From the NCBI GenBank assembly GCA_022425745.1, contig JAKMEW010000482.1, forward strand, positions 1-44,593: a DNA stretch of 44,593 nt, given 5' to 3'. Of the stretch, positions 18,232 through 26,689 are shown in pieces. This stretch comes from Rubripirellula sp. GTDB taxonomy: Bacteria; Planctomycetota; Planctomycetia; Pirellulales; Pirellulaceae. The position numbers were made by a program, and so were the translations under genes. Below the pieces are notes generated by a model, which did no database searches, was not told where the DNA came from, and saw only the letters and a program-made list of their open reading frames with translations. Numbering within the stretch: the stretch's first letter is position 1; each line of letters starts with the position of its first letter.

Positions 18232-19776
18232 TTGAGACCATCTTTATTACTGTCAGTTTGGCTAATGTGTTCTGCATCTTATGTGGAAGCATTGGCGGAT
18301 TGGCCACAGGCTGCTGGGCCGAACCATAACTATGGTGTTCACGGAAACGCTTCAACTGCTTTCAGCGCTACCCGAGGTGCCTCTATTCAGTGGCGGACAT
18401 CGTTACCTAATACTGGCGAAAGCACACCAATTGTGTCTGGGGATCGTCTTTTTCTCACGAGTCACCAGTCGATCAGCGACGATGCAGAATCCGGATGTGA
18501 AATCTACGGATTGTGTTTTGACGCGGAAACCGGCCAAGAGTTGTGGCGGCGGGAGTTGCCCGCGACAAGAGTGACGGATATGGCCAGTGGATTTAGTGAT
18601 AATACTGCTGCGTCACCCGTCACCGATGGTAAATATGTCTGCTTCATTAATGTGGGGGGATCAATACAGACTTTTGATTACTCCGGTAATCTGATATGGC
18701 AGAAAATATGGGTTCCATTTGGTAGGCATCATGGGCGGCAACAAGAGCCGATTCTTTACAACGGGAATGTCATTTTTCTCCGTACGGTTGCCGACGACTT
18801 ACCTGTCGAAGCAACGAGCAAAGAGGGTGCAAGGCAATTCGGACGAGTCGAGGGCGTGTGGACACGCCTCCACGCGTATGATCTCGCGACTGGAGATTTG
18901 TCTTGGATTGCGGAATCTCCTTCATCCGTTCATTGCCTTTCAATGTTGGGAGTTGGAAAGGATGGTTCTTCTCGGATTCTCACTGGGCGTGGAGGTGGGC
19001 ATCAACCGCCTGAAGAACCGTACGGTCTTTCCCTAATCGATGGTGACAACGGTAAGACCCTCTGGGATGCTTCTGTTCGGGGTTACAATGCTCATCAAAA
19101 TAGCGTGTTTACTGATAACTTTGCTGCCGCATTCATTGGTCTTGAACACCACACTTTTGATCTAACACGCGGGTCATTAAGTACGGCAGCTTCTTTGGTG
19201 AATAATGCAACCTATCGGCTATATGAGCCGAATCAAGCTAAGTACATTTCTGTCGCTGGTACGGATGCGCCATCAAGTAAACGGAATCGTCCAATTACTT
19301 ACCACACAAATTGCATCATTGGGGGATATCACTACTTTCGTGCACACGAGAACCAACTGATCGGAAGGATTGATTTAGCAAGCAACAAGGTGGAGTACCT
19401 GCAGGTGCCGGTACAGGTTGACCGAAGATCAGCAGAAGAGAAGTTGCTTTGGGATCGCGCAATCGCAAACGATGGTCGCAACCGGGACGGTTACATTGTG
19501 TATCAAGACAAGCGTGCCACGTTAGATGGATGGGGGCATGTTTCAGCTGCAAGCCCGATTGTGGTTGGAGATTACCTATACATGCCCACCATGGTTGGAA
19601 CCGTTTATGTCCTCCGGTGGAATGCAGAGCAATTAACGGAGGAATCAATCGTTTCGATAAGTGATTTGGGACCACCAGGTTCAACTTGGTCGTTATCAAG
19701 TTTGTCTTACGCTGGTGGTCGACTTTACGCACGAACCATGAAAGAACTCATTTGCATTACTGATGCTGCAAGATAA
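18232..19776 (+). CDS. PQQ-like beta-propeller secreted protein
   Basis: Exported beta-propeller protein with the planctomycete PQQ-repeat pattern: DWPQAAGPNHNYGV at the mature N-terminus, STPIVSGDRLFLTS, CFDAETGQELWRREL, ASPVTDGKYVCFINVGGSIQTFDYSGNLIWQK, and AASPIVVGDYLYMPTMVGTVYVLRWN. The frame opens at ATG 18139 (545 residues). TTG 18232 is preferred because a run of six G ends five bases before it and a clean signal peptide (LRPSLLLSVWLMCSASYVEALA) follows, giving 514 residues. Repeats of this kind can bind PQQ in dehydrogenases or serve as scaffolds; no catalytic Asp/Glu or heme motif is apparent. It is divergent from a sulfatase gene and convergent, 15 bases apart, with the DUF1080/cytochrome gene. 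Confidence 0.88.
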   Translation: MRPSLLLSVWLMCSASYVEALADWPQAAGPNHNYGVHGNASTAFSATRGASIQWRTSLPNTGESTPIVSGDRLFLTSHQSISDDAESGCEIYGLCFDAETGQELWRRELPATRVTDMASGFSDNTAASPVTDGKYVCFINVGGSIQTFDYSGNLIWQKIWVPFGRHHGRQQEPILYNGNVIFLRTVADDLPVEATSKEGARQFGRVEGVWTRLHAYDLATGDLSWIAESPSSVHCLSMLGVGKDGSSRILTGRGGGHQPPEEPYGLSLIDGDNGKTLWDASVRGYNAHQNSVFTDNFAAAFIGLEHHTFDLTRGSLSTAASLVNNATYRLYEPNQAKYISVAGTDAPSSKRNRPITYHTNCIIGGYHYFRAHENQLIGRIDLASNKVEYLQVPVQVDRRSAEEKLLWDRAIANDGRNRDGYIVYQDKRATLDGWGHVSAASPIVVGDYLYMPTMVGTVYVLRWNAEQLTEESIVSISDLGPPGSTWSLSSLSYAGGRLYARTMKELICITDAAR

Positions 19777-19791
19777 TTTCAAGCAGCTGCC

Positions 19792-22700
19792 TTAGCGCGA
19801 TTGGAATAGTTCGTGCGACGCGTCTCCACCACTTAAGAGATAGGCAGTGAGGTCCATGATTTCTTCTTTGGTCATTCGGCTGAACAGACCAGAGGGCATG
19901 GGAGAAGTGTTCGAGACAACAAGTTGCTCGATTTCATTCCGATTGATACTCACTCGCTCATTTGGGTCAGTTAAGTCTGTATTGACCACGATCATGTCAC
20001 CGTCGCGGCGAACACCTAGGTTCACAATGACTCCTGTATGGATCCGTCCGTCATCTGTGAGAATCTTCACGGCGGAAAACTGATCATTGATGACTTTGCT
20101 CGGGTTGACGACTTGATCAAGTAGGTCTCGGACGGAGTATCGCCTGCCTGCCGTTGTTAAGTCGGGACCTGTCATGCCACCTTGGTTGTTAAATCGATGG
20201 CACGCATAACATCCGGCTGCTGCGAAGAGTTTGCGACCTTGATCAAAGTCACGTTGGCGCAGGTGGTCGTTTGCATAGTCACTGAGTTCGTTCAAGGACC
20301 ATTCGGTTTTAGCCCGTCCTTGAAACATTTCCCCGAGATTCTCTAGTGCTGATTTTTTTTCTGGTTTTTTAGCAAGAGTCGCTTTGAGAGCTTGTCGATC
20401 GTTATCGGACAACGTTGAAACAGCGTCCTCGCGAATGAATTCAATGAATTTTTCAAAACTGGCTCCACCACGATAATTAGCAGCCCTGAGGAACCACTCG
20501 AAGTACTCAGTTTGCAGTTCTGAGGTCCATCCTGCTTTCAATAGACGAATGGATCGTGCGTACTGCATTTGCTCTTCTTGCGTCGGTGCGTCTGCAATGA
20601 GCTGCATTGCTTTAAGCGCCGTATTGGGTGACTGCAACCAAGCAAGTGTTTCGCAGAGTAGCCAATTGTGATCCGAACTGTTCGCGGGGAATTCTGGATC
20701 CAGCTTTGCAACAAGAGCGTCGATCTGATCCTGAGTGGGGCGTCCTGATCGATGCAACAGGATTTGCAATGCGCGATAGGCTGTAATCTTTTGGTCATCA
20801 CTGAGGCGTTTCAGGTCTAGTTCGATAAATGCATCCAAGACACGTCGCTCTAGCTCTGACTGCTGACTGATGCTTTCTTCTTTTGAGTGGAGTGGGCAAT
20901 TGGCGATGGTGCGAGACAGAGCTAATAGAAGCTCTGTTTTCTTAGCGAGATCATTTTCGCTTAGTGCTCGTTCGATCCACGTCTTGACAGGATGATGCTC
21001 CAAGATGGTTCTTGCTGCGTGTCGAATGTACCGATCGCGGTTGGAGAGATAAGACCAAGCTGAGTCGATTCCCTTGGGATCCGTCTTACCGTGATAAGCT
21101 TCAAACTGTCGCCTGATTTCCATTTTTTCATTTAGAACCGAAGCGTTGTTTGCAGGCTGGGTAGGTTGAGAGCCGACGTAAGTGACTCGGTACAGCCCCG
21201 ACTGGACTTTTCGACCACCGATGGTGAAATACATCGCACCATCAACGGGATTGATAATTGCATCGGTGATTGGCAGGGGGGCGCCGGTAAGAAAATCCTC
21301 TTTTGTACCTTCGTAAGTGGCTCCATTCTGTTGAAGATGAATTGCGTAGAGTTTCCCCCAGCTCCAATCGAGAGCGTAAAGAGCGTTCTGATATTTTTCG
21401 GGAAACTTCGCGCCATATCCAAAGGTGACACCAGTTGGCGATCCGGGCCCAATGTCGATGGTTCCGGGTAGGTTGTCAGGGTAAAACGCAGGTCGTTTGC
21501 CAGCTCCATTGCGCCATCCATATTCACCGCCACTGGTTACATGGTTGATTCGAGTGGGGCGGTACCATGGTGTATTGAAGTCGTACTCCATGTCGGCGTC
21601 ATACGTGAACAGTTCGCCATCTTGATTGAACGCGGCATCAAAGATATTTCGGAAGCCATTGGCAAAGGCTTCGAAGTTGTTCCCATCAAGATCAACTTTG
21701 TAGATGATTCCACCTGGCGCGAGGACTCCACGGTTGTGGCCGCGACCATCAGGGAAACTTGGAAGCAAGTGATCTTCTCCCCAAATCTGTGGTACCGGAG
21801 ATTGATCACTGATTTGGGTCATCGTGGTGCTGTTACCCGTTACCAGAAAAAGCGATTGATGATCGGGGCTGGGAACAACTGCATGAACGCCGTGATCACC
21901 GCGTGCTTCAAATTCCCTCAGTAATTCGACGTGGTTGAGTTGGTCGTCGTTATTGGTGTCACTTAGACGGTAAAGCCCGGATGCAATCTTTCGTTCGTAG
22001 TCGTTCACGCCCACATAGAGAGCATCATTCATCCAGGCCATGCCATTGACGGCACGGATCGGAGCAGGAACTGGATGAATTTCATCCGCGTTCAAAACCT
22101 GATCGGTGTTTGGTGGGGTTAGACGGTAAAGTCCACCAAACTGGTCGCTGACGATCAACCGTCCTTTTGGGTCAGCACACAGGTTCACCCATGATCCTTG
22201 GGTTTCACTAGGAACCGAATAGAGTAGTTCCACTTTAAAGCCATCAGCCACCGTAATGCGATCGATCGGTGTCGCTGTATTTCGAGGGCCACCGGTAAAT
22301 TCCTCAAGGACCTCTTGGCTTGATTCATCGTCAAGTTCTTGTAATTGCAAGTCCTTGAATTCAACCTTCATCGGTGCGCCAGCATGCAACTGTAGTGCGA
22401 GGATTCCACTTCGTTTTGCTTCTGGGTGGTTGTCGGTCAAATCGATGGTGGTGACTCCGTTGATCTGATGTATCTGACGATTTCCGACTGCAATGATCGT
22501 CAGTTCATTCCATTCATTGTCGATTAATTTCTGTTCGGGATCTCCAACATTCCCAACGACCTCCGCTATTCCCTCGCTATCAACAAGAACTCTCTCAAAA
22601 CGTTTAGCAACGATACCTCGCCACTTTTCGGCATAGAGCATGCCGAAGTACTCGGCTTTGGGATGAAGGTCAGCCTGATAGCCCTTTACAGCATAGTCTT

Positions 22701-23004
22701 CTGCGGCGCCGATTCGTTCACTGCGATATTGAACACCAGAGTTGTTGCCTGAGAAGCGAACTTTGGTTTTGAAAATGAAGTCGCCAACCGTTCCACCGTC
22801 CCAAATTAAGAAGGTGTTGCTTTTTGTCGGATTTTCCTTCGTTGTTTCGCCCTTGATCATCCCTCCCCCAACCGACCAATGATTAGTCTTGCCCGACCAT
22901 CCCGTTAAATCTTTTCCATTGAAGAGAGATTGGAATGCTTGGGCATGCGCGGGAATGCTCAAGGACGCGACAATGAGAGGCAATAAGAAAAGCGAATATT
23001 TCAT
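19792..23004 (-). CDS. DUF1080 / glucose-dehydrogenase-like propeller / HEAT-like / cytochrome c fusion
   Basis: A 1070-residue exported protein. It has a signal peptide (about 1-22). A DUF1080 concanavalin-like domain follows at about 22-220 (SLFNGKDLTGWSG, SNTFLIW, SGVQYRSE). Next is a six-bladed propeller region beginning VADGFKVELLYSVP and including NGMAWMNDALYVG and DAAFNQDGELFTYDADMEYD. An alpha-helical HEAT-like stretch covers about 620-890. The C-terminal cytochrome has heme motif CYACH at 932-936 and a candidate distal Met1036 in SPMPSG, with the planctomycete-type insert containing VNPSKVINDQFSAVKILTDDGR. The family suggests binding and oxidation of a sugar with electron transfer to heme; the DUF1080 fold is also found in 3-keto-glycoside hydrolases. 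Start ATG 23004. The left end is convergent with the PQQ-propeller gene. Confidence 0.93.
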   Translation of the reverse strand: MKYSLFLLPLIVASLSIPAHAQAFQSLFNGKDLTGWSGKTNHWSVGGGMIKGETTKENPTKSNTFLIWDGGTVGDFIFKTKVRFSGNNSGVQYRSERIGAAEDYAVKGYQADLHPKAEYFGMLYAEKWRGIVAKRFERVLVDSEGIAEVVGNVGDPEQKLIDNEWNELTIIAVGNRQIHQINGVTTIDLTDNHPEAKRSGILALQLHAGAPMKVEFKDLQLQELDDESSQEVLEEFTGGPRNTATPIDRITVADGFKVELLYSVPSETQGSWVNLCADPKGRLIVSDQFGGLYRLTPPNTDQVLNADEIHPVPAPIRAVNGMAWMNDALYVGVNDYERKIASGLYRLSDTNNDDQLNHVELLREFEARGDHGVHAVVPSPDHQSLFLVTGNSTTMTQISDQSPVPQIWGEDHLLPSFPDGRGHNRGVLAPGGIIYKVDLDGNNFEAFANGFRNIFDAAFNQDGELFTYDADMEYDFNTPWYRPTRINHVTSGGEYGWRNGAGKRPAFYPDNLPGTIDIGPGSPTGVTFGYGAKFPEKYQNALYALDWSWGKLYAIHLQQNGATYEGTKEDFLTGAPLPITDAIINPVDGAMYFTIGGRKVQSGLYRVTYVGSQPTQPANNASVLNEKMEIRRQFEAYHGKTDPKGIDSAWSYLSNRDRYIRHAARTILEHHPVKTWIERALSENDLAKKTELLLALSRTIANCPLHSKEESISQQSELERRVLDAFIELDLKRLSDDQKITAYRALQILLHRSGRPTQDQIDALVAKLDPEFPANSSDHNWLLCETLAWLQSPNTALKAMQLIADAPTQEEQMQYARSIRLLKAGWTSELQTEYFEWFLRAANYRGGASFEKFIEFIREDAVSTLSDNDRQALKATLAKKPEKKSALENLGEMFQGRAKTEWSLNELSDYANDHLRQRDFDQGRKLFAAAGCYACHRFNNQGGMTGPDLTTAGRRYSVRDLLDQVVNPSKVINDQFSAVKILTDDGRIHTGVIVNLGVRRDGDMIVVNTDLTDPNERVSINRNEIEQLVVSNTSPMPSGLFSRMTKEEIMDLTAYLLSGGDASHELFQSR

Positions 23005-23095
23005 GGTTTTCGACTGAGATTTGAGAGTGAGAGTCAGACAACATCATAGGTGGTAAAACTTCGGAAGATAACCGATGCCCTAGTTTTGGCTTATG

Positions 23096-23115
23096 ATTTC
23101 TCCATTCGGAGAAAT
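23096..23115. promoter_or_regulatory. Small hairpin in divergent intergenic region
   Basis: ATTTCTCC (23096-23103), a 4-base ATTC loop, and GGAGAAAT (23108-23115) form a perfect 8-bp stem. It lies between the divergent starts at 23004 and 23288. No T-run follows, so it is not a standard terminator; an operator or leader hairpin is possible. Confidence 0.35.
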
Positions 23116-23287
23116 TTGCCGGAATTTCAGCGTGCTATCCGCCTAACCGGCGATACGAAAAGTGAGTTCACAAAAAGTTTTACCCCATGAAAACTTGTTT
23201 GAGCAGCCGAATGTTGCTTTGAAGAACGGGATCTTTGATACTCTTTTTAAATTGCGTTTGCCAACTGTTTTGCGGGGAGTCGTAGTC

Positions 23288-24682
23288 ATGCTTCAGGGTC
23301 TAATTGTTTTCATCTGCATTTTGTTCTCGCCAGTCTTATTGGTCGCGGCAGATAATCCCAACGTGATTTTGATCATGGCTGATGATGTCAGTTGGGAGTG
23401 CTTTGGTTGCTATGGGGGAGAAGACTACGAGACTCCTCGAATCGATCGGCTCGCCGCAGAGGGGATTCGATTCGAACACTGTTATTCAACTCCTATTTGC
23501 ACTCCTTCGCGAGTTAAGTTGATGACGGGAAAGTATGGTTTTCGTAACTACACTCATTTTGGCTATCTACATCCTGATGAGCGGACGTTTGCCCATATGA
23601 TGAAAGAGGCCGGTTACCAAACCGCAATCGCTGGAAAGTGGCAGTTGAATGGTTTGTATAACCAATTACCTGGTCATCTGGATCCAATGCGGCCCCATCG
23701 AGCTGGCTTTGATGAGTCATTGCTGTGGCAGGTGACGCGAGGTAAAGGCGGAGATGGCGGAGAGCGTTTTTGGGATCCGCCGTTGGAGCATAATGGGGAG
23801 TTTATTTCCAAGGAAAAGAATGCGGGTCAATATGGCCCAGACCTGTTGACTGATTTTGTTTGTGATTTCATTGAGAACAATCAGGATGAACCATTCTTTG
23901 TTTATTACCCAATGTTACTTGTTCACGATCCATTCGTGCCAACACCGCACAGTCGTGGCGATCAGCCAATTAGCCATTCATTGAACCGCGCACCCAAAAG
24001 CTATGCGGACAAGAAGAAAAACTTTGTGGCGATGGTTCAGTACATGGATTATTTGGTTGGACGTATTGTCGACAAGGTTGACTCACTGGGACTGGGAGAA
24101 GAAACCATCATTCTGTTTACGGCTGACAATGGAACCAACACCGGAATTCGTTCAAGCTGGAACGGGATTGAAATTAAAGGCGGTAAAGCTGGGATGAAAG
24201 ACAATGGCACTCATGTGCCATTGGTCGCACGGTGGACTGACCATACTCCCCCTGGAAGGGTGTTGCCTGATCTGATCGATTTCACAGATTTTTACGCAAC
24301 ACTACTCGATGCTTCCGGTTTGGGATCAAGTGCGAAAGAGCCGATTGACGGGAAAAGTTTTCTTCCACAACTTAAGGGCAAACCCGGTATGCTTCGGGAA
24401 TGGGTTTTGTGTCACTACCAGTGCTACTGGAACAAGAAGCCCGGGCAGTATGCTCGAACGGCAAAGTACAAACTTTACAGGGACGGCCGTTACTTCGAGG
24501 TCCCCGTTGATTTAGATGAGTCGAAGGATTTGGGGACATCTTTATCAAAAGAGGCCGAAGATGTTCGTCAGGAACTGGAGTACTTGCTGATGCGATGTCC
24601 GCCTGTTCCCGCGGGTGCATTAGGCAAGGAAACGGTGGAACGCCCCACCTACCGAGACGTTCCAAACTTGCTGGACGATTAG
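23288..24682 (+). CDS. Exported family S1 sulfatase with GKWQ variant
   Basis: Sulfatase of 464 residues from ATG 23288, chosen because GGGGAG lies 8 bases upstream and a signal peptide follows at once (MLQGLIVFICILFSPVLLVAAD). The frame is open from 23162 (506 residues). Core: LIMADDVSWECFGCYGG (Asp32-Asp33), CTPSR at 71-75, VHDPFVPTPH, TADNGTNTG, and KGGKAGMKDNGTHVPLVARW. The lysine block is AGKWQLNG, with Gln replacing the usual His of GKWH. The C-terminal part keeps CHYQCYWNKKPGQYARTAKYKLY, typical of planctomycete sulfatases of this type. It is monocistronic or leads into a small lipoprotein gene. Substrate unknown. Confidence 0.95.
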   Translation: MLQGLIVFICILFSPVLLVAADNPNVILIMADDVSWECFGCYGGEDYETPRIDRLAAEGIRFEHCYSTPICTPSRVKLMTGKYGFRNYTHFGYLHPDERTFAHMMKEAGYQTAIAGKWQLNGLYNQLPGHLDPMRPHRAGFDESLLWQVTRGKGGDGGERFWDPPLEHNGEFISKEKNAGQYGPDLLTDFVCDFIENNQDEPFFVYYPMLLVHDPFVPTPHSRGDQPISHSLNRAPKSYADKKKNFVAMVQYMDYLVGRIVDKVDSLGLGEETIILFTADNGTNTGIRSSWNGIEIKGGKAGMKDNGTHVPLVARWTDHTPPGRVLPDLIDFTDFYATLLDASGLGSSAKEPIDGKSFLPQLKGKPGMLREWVLCHYQCYWNKKPGQYARTAKYKLYRDGRYFEVPVDLDESKDLGTSLSKEAEDVRQELEYLLMRCPPVPAGALGKETVERPTYRDVPNLLDD

Positions 24683-24916
24683 ATCCAAGCCCTCACGTTC
24701 TCGAATTAGTCTCAAAGCCTCCTGCCGCTGTTACGTCCTAGCGATTTAGTCACGGATTTATATTCGTTGACTCGTTTATAGCTTTGCATTCAGATGTTGC
24801 TCAGGAAAACTGCCGGTGTGGTGAATTTATTTTCACGGTTCATACTTCCGTGTATTCTGCGTTCTAATTATGGTGAGTCAGAAGTTTTACCCAGGGGCAA
24901 CGGGAAAAATAGAAAG

Positions 24917-25207
24917 GTGCGGGTTCGTTTCGTTTTTTCTTTGTGTTTGTCAGGTCTTCTCTTGTTCTCGTTGATCGGATGCTCCCAGTCACATCAGGTG
25001 GAATGGAGGAAATTCGAAGATCAACGCATGATTAATAATCTTAAGAGCCAAGAGAATGCTTTGAAGATACTCAGAGAAATTGAATCTGAGGATCCGGATG
25101 CGATCTACAAAGGATCGAGCATTGGGACTTGGATCGAACAATGCGAAGCTACCGTCCGAGTCTATCGAGAGCGTGAAAAAATCAACGAGTCGATGTGGGC
25201 TTATTAG
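24917..25207 (+). CDS. Small hypothetical lipoprotein
   Basis: I recognise no family. From GTG 24917 the 96-residue product begins with an exact lipoprotein signal: basic MRVRFVF, a hydrophobic core, and lipobox LIGC. A charged helical region follows, rich in Glu, Lys and Arg (KFEDQRMINNLKSQENALKILREIE). The frame is open from ATG 24794 (137 residues), but the extra 41 residues do not look like part of a signal. Whether it is co-transcribed with the sulfatase above or the PP-loop gene below (89-base gap) is unclear. Confidence 0.6.
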   Translation: MRVRFVFSLCLSGLLLFSLIGCSQSHQVEWRKFEDQRMINNLKSQENALKILREIESEDPDAIYKGSSIGTWIEQCEATVRVYREREKINESMWAY

Positions 25208-25296
25208 GTTCGATTGTGATTTCTCTGGCCGCCACGATTTGCTAGGCTTCACGGACGATTCTTCAAAGAATAGTTCGATGCCAAATCCTGCACAGA

Positions 25297-26496
25297 ATGA
25301 CAATACGAATTCACCGACTTCAGCACGTCGAGCGAGACGACCGCTGTGATCTGTATGCTGAAATTGTGACCAACGATTTTAGAGGAACGTTTGCTTTTGA
25401 GCGAACAAGTACGGTCGCAGGTTTATCTTTGGGTGATCCGCGTCCTGATGCTTTTCTCGTGATGCTACTGATGCACGCGATGAAGACCCAGCAGGATATT
25501 TGGATTGAAGAGCCTGTTGATGGAAAGCTCTTATTTCATCTTAGGGGTAGTGTTCAGGTTCTGTTGAGGCTTTGCTTCCCCGAATTAGCTCTGATTCGCA
25601 TCGAAGCTGAGTCTCGAAAAGAATCGGAAACGATTTTTGCTCCAATGCACATTGCCACGGGCTTTAGTGGTGGTATCGACAGTATGCAATTGATTCATCG
25701 TAAGCAAGTTGATCACCAATTGCCCTCAGAGTATGCGGTGACCATGTTGATGCATCACGGCGTCGGGAGTGTGACGCAAGAAAAACAGTACCTAATGAAT
25801 TTTCAGCACACGCAAAAATTCGCGGAGGAATATGAACTTGAATTAGCTGGTGCAAGATTTCAGGCAAGCCCTTTCTTTGAGGGTTATTCTTTTCTTGAGA
25901 CACATACACTCCGAACAGTAGCCGCCACCCTTTCATTGGCACCAATTTTTAAACATTATCTATTTGCCTCCGGGACCGACCTTCAAGTTGGGGTGCCTAG
26001 TATGCCGTCGAGAACACTTGATGCGGCCAATCCAATGCTTTTGCCACTTCTCGCGACGCGAGAAAATGGCTTCAGTCAATTTGGAGGGGAGCATACCCGT
26101 TTGGAGAAAATTTTAGAGGTGTTGGGAAACGCAGAACTCGCGCCTAGGATTAATGTCTGCGCTAGGGTTTCCCACGATAATTCTAGGGTTCTGAACTGTG
26201 GCAGATGCTTTAAATGTTTCCCCGTTCTCTTGGTGGCTGAGGCCATTGGCAAGATTGATATGCTGCGAGCAAACTTCGATCTGGACTCTTTTCGACGTAA
26301 TAAGTCACGGTGTTATTTGAATTTTTTTAATGCGGCTTTCGGTCCCCGTAAGATGCAAACGAATCGGCAGGTTGCTTGGTTCATTAGCAATTATGCATCC
26401 ACCCGTTTTCCCGCAACCATACGAGCACTGATGCGTTTACTGCCGGATCCAATTTCAAGATCCTCTGTCGAACATTTGCTTCGTAAATTGTCGTAG
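25297..26496 (+). CDS. QueC-like PP-loop (ATP pyrophosphatase) protein of unknown function
   Basis: A 399-residue cytoplasmic protein with an ATP-binding PP-loop TGFSGGIDSM (SGGIDS at 124-129). Its Cys set, C288-x12-C301-x2-C304-x2-C307 (the last three in NCGRCFKC), resembles the four-Cys zinc site of 7-cyano-7-deazaguanine synthase QueC. About 115 residues precede the PP-loop, more than in QueC, and about 90 follow the Cys cluster. Such enzymes adenylate a carboxylate or carbonyl and then transfer nitrogen or sulfur. No queuosine, tRNA-thiolation or polysaccharide gene is nearby: neighbours are a lipoprotein and a DUF1552 gene. I can assign it only to the superfamily; the specific reaction is unknown. 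Confidence 0.75.
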   Translation: MTIRIHRLQHVERDDRCDLYAEIVTNDFRGTFAFERTSTVAGLSLGDPRPDAFLVMLLMHAMKTQQDIWIEEPVDGKLLFHLRGSVQVLLRLCFPELALIRIEAESRKESETIFAPMHIATGFSGGIDSMQLIHRKQVDHQLPSEYAVTMLMHHGVGSVTQEKQYLMNFQHTQKFAEEYELELAGARFQASPFFEGYSFLETHTLRTVAATLSLAPIFKHYLFASGTDLQVGVPSMPSRTLDAANPMLLPLLATRENGFSQFGGEHTRLEKILEVLGNAELAPRINVCARVSHDNSRVLNCGRCFKCFPVLLVAEAIGKIDMLRANFDLDSFRRNKSRCYLNFFNAAFGPRKMQTNRQVAWFISNYASTRFPATIRALMRLLPDPISRSSVEHLLRKLS

Positions 26497-26689
26497 AAAC
26501 ATGCTGAGTTTCTCGTGAGACTATTGAATCGAGGCGTTAACCTAGAGTACGAAATTATCGCGATGGTAGTGAATCGAGTCTATAATCGGCTTGTAAGGCA
26601 GCGGCGGCGTTCGCCGTGTCTCGAATGGAAAGTGCAATGCCCTGCCCTTCATTCTGTTTGGAATTGGAAAAAACTTGCGAGGTTTACCG

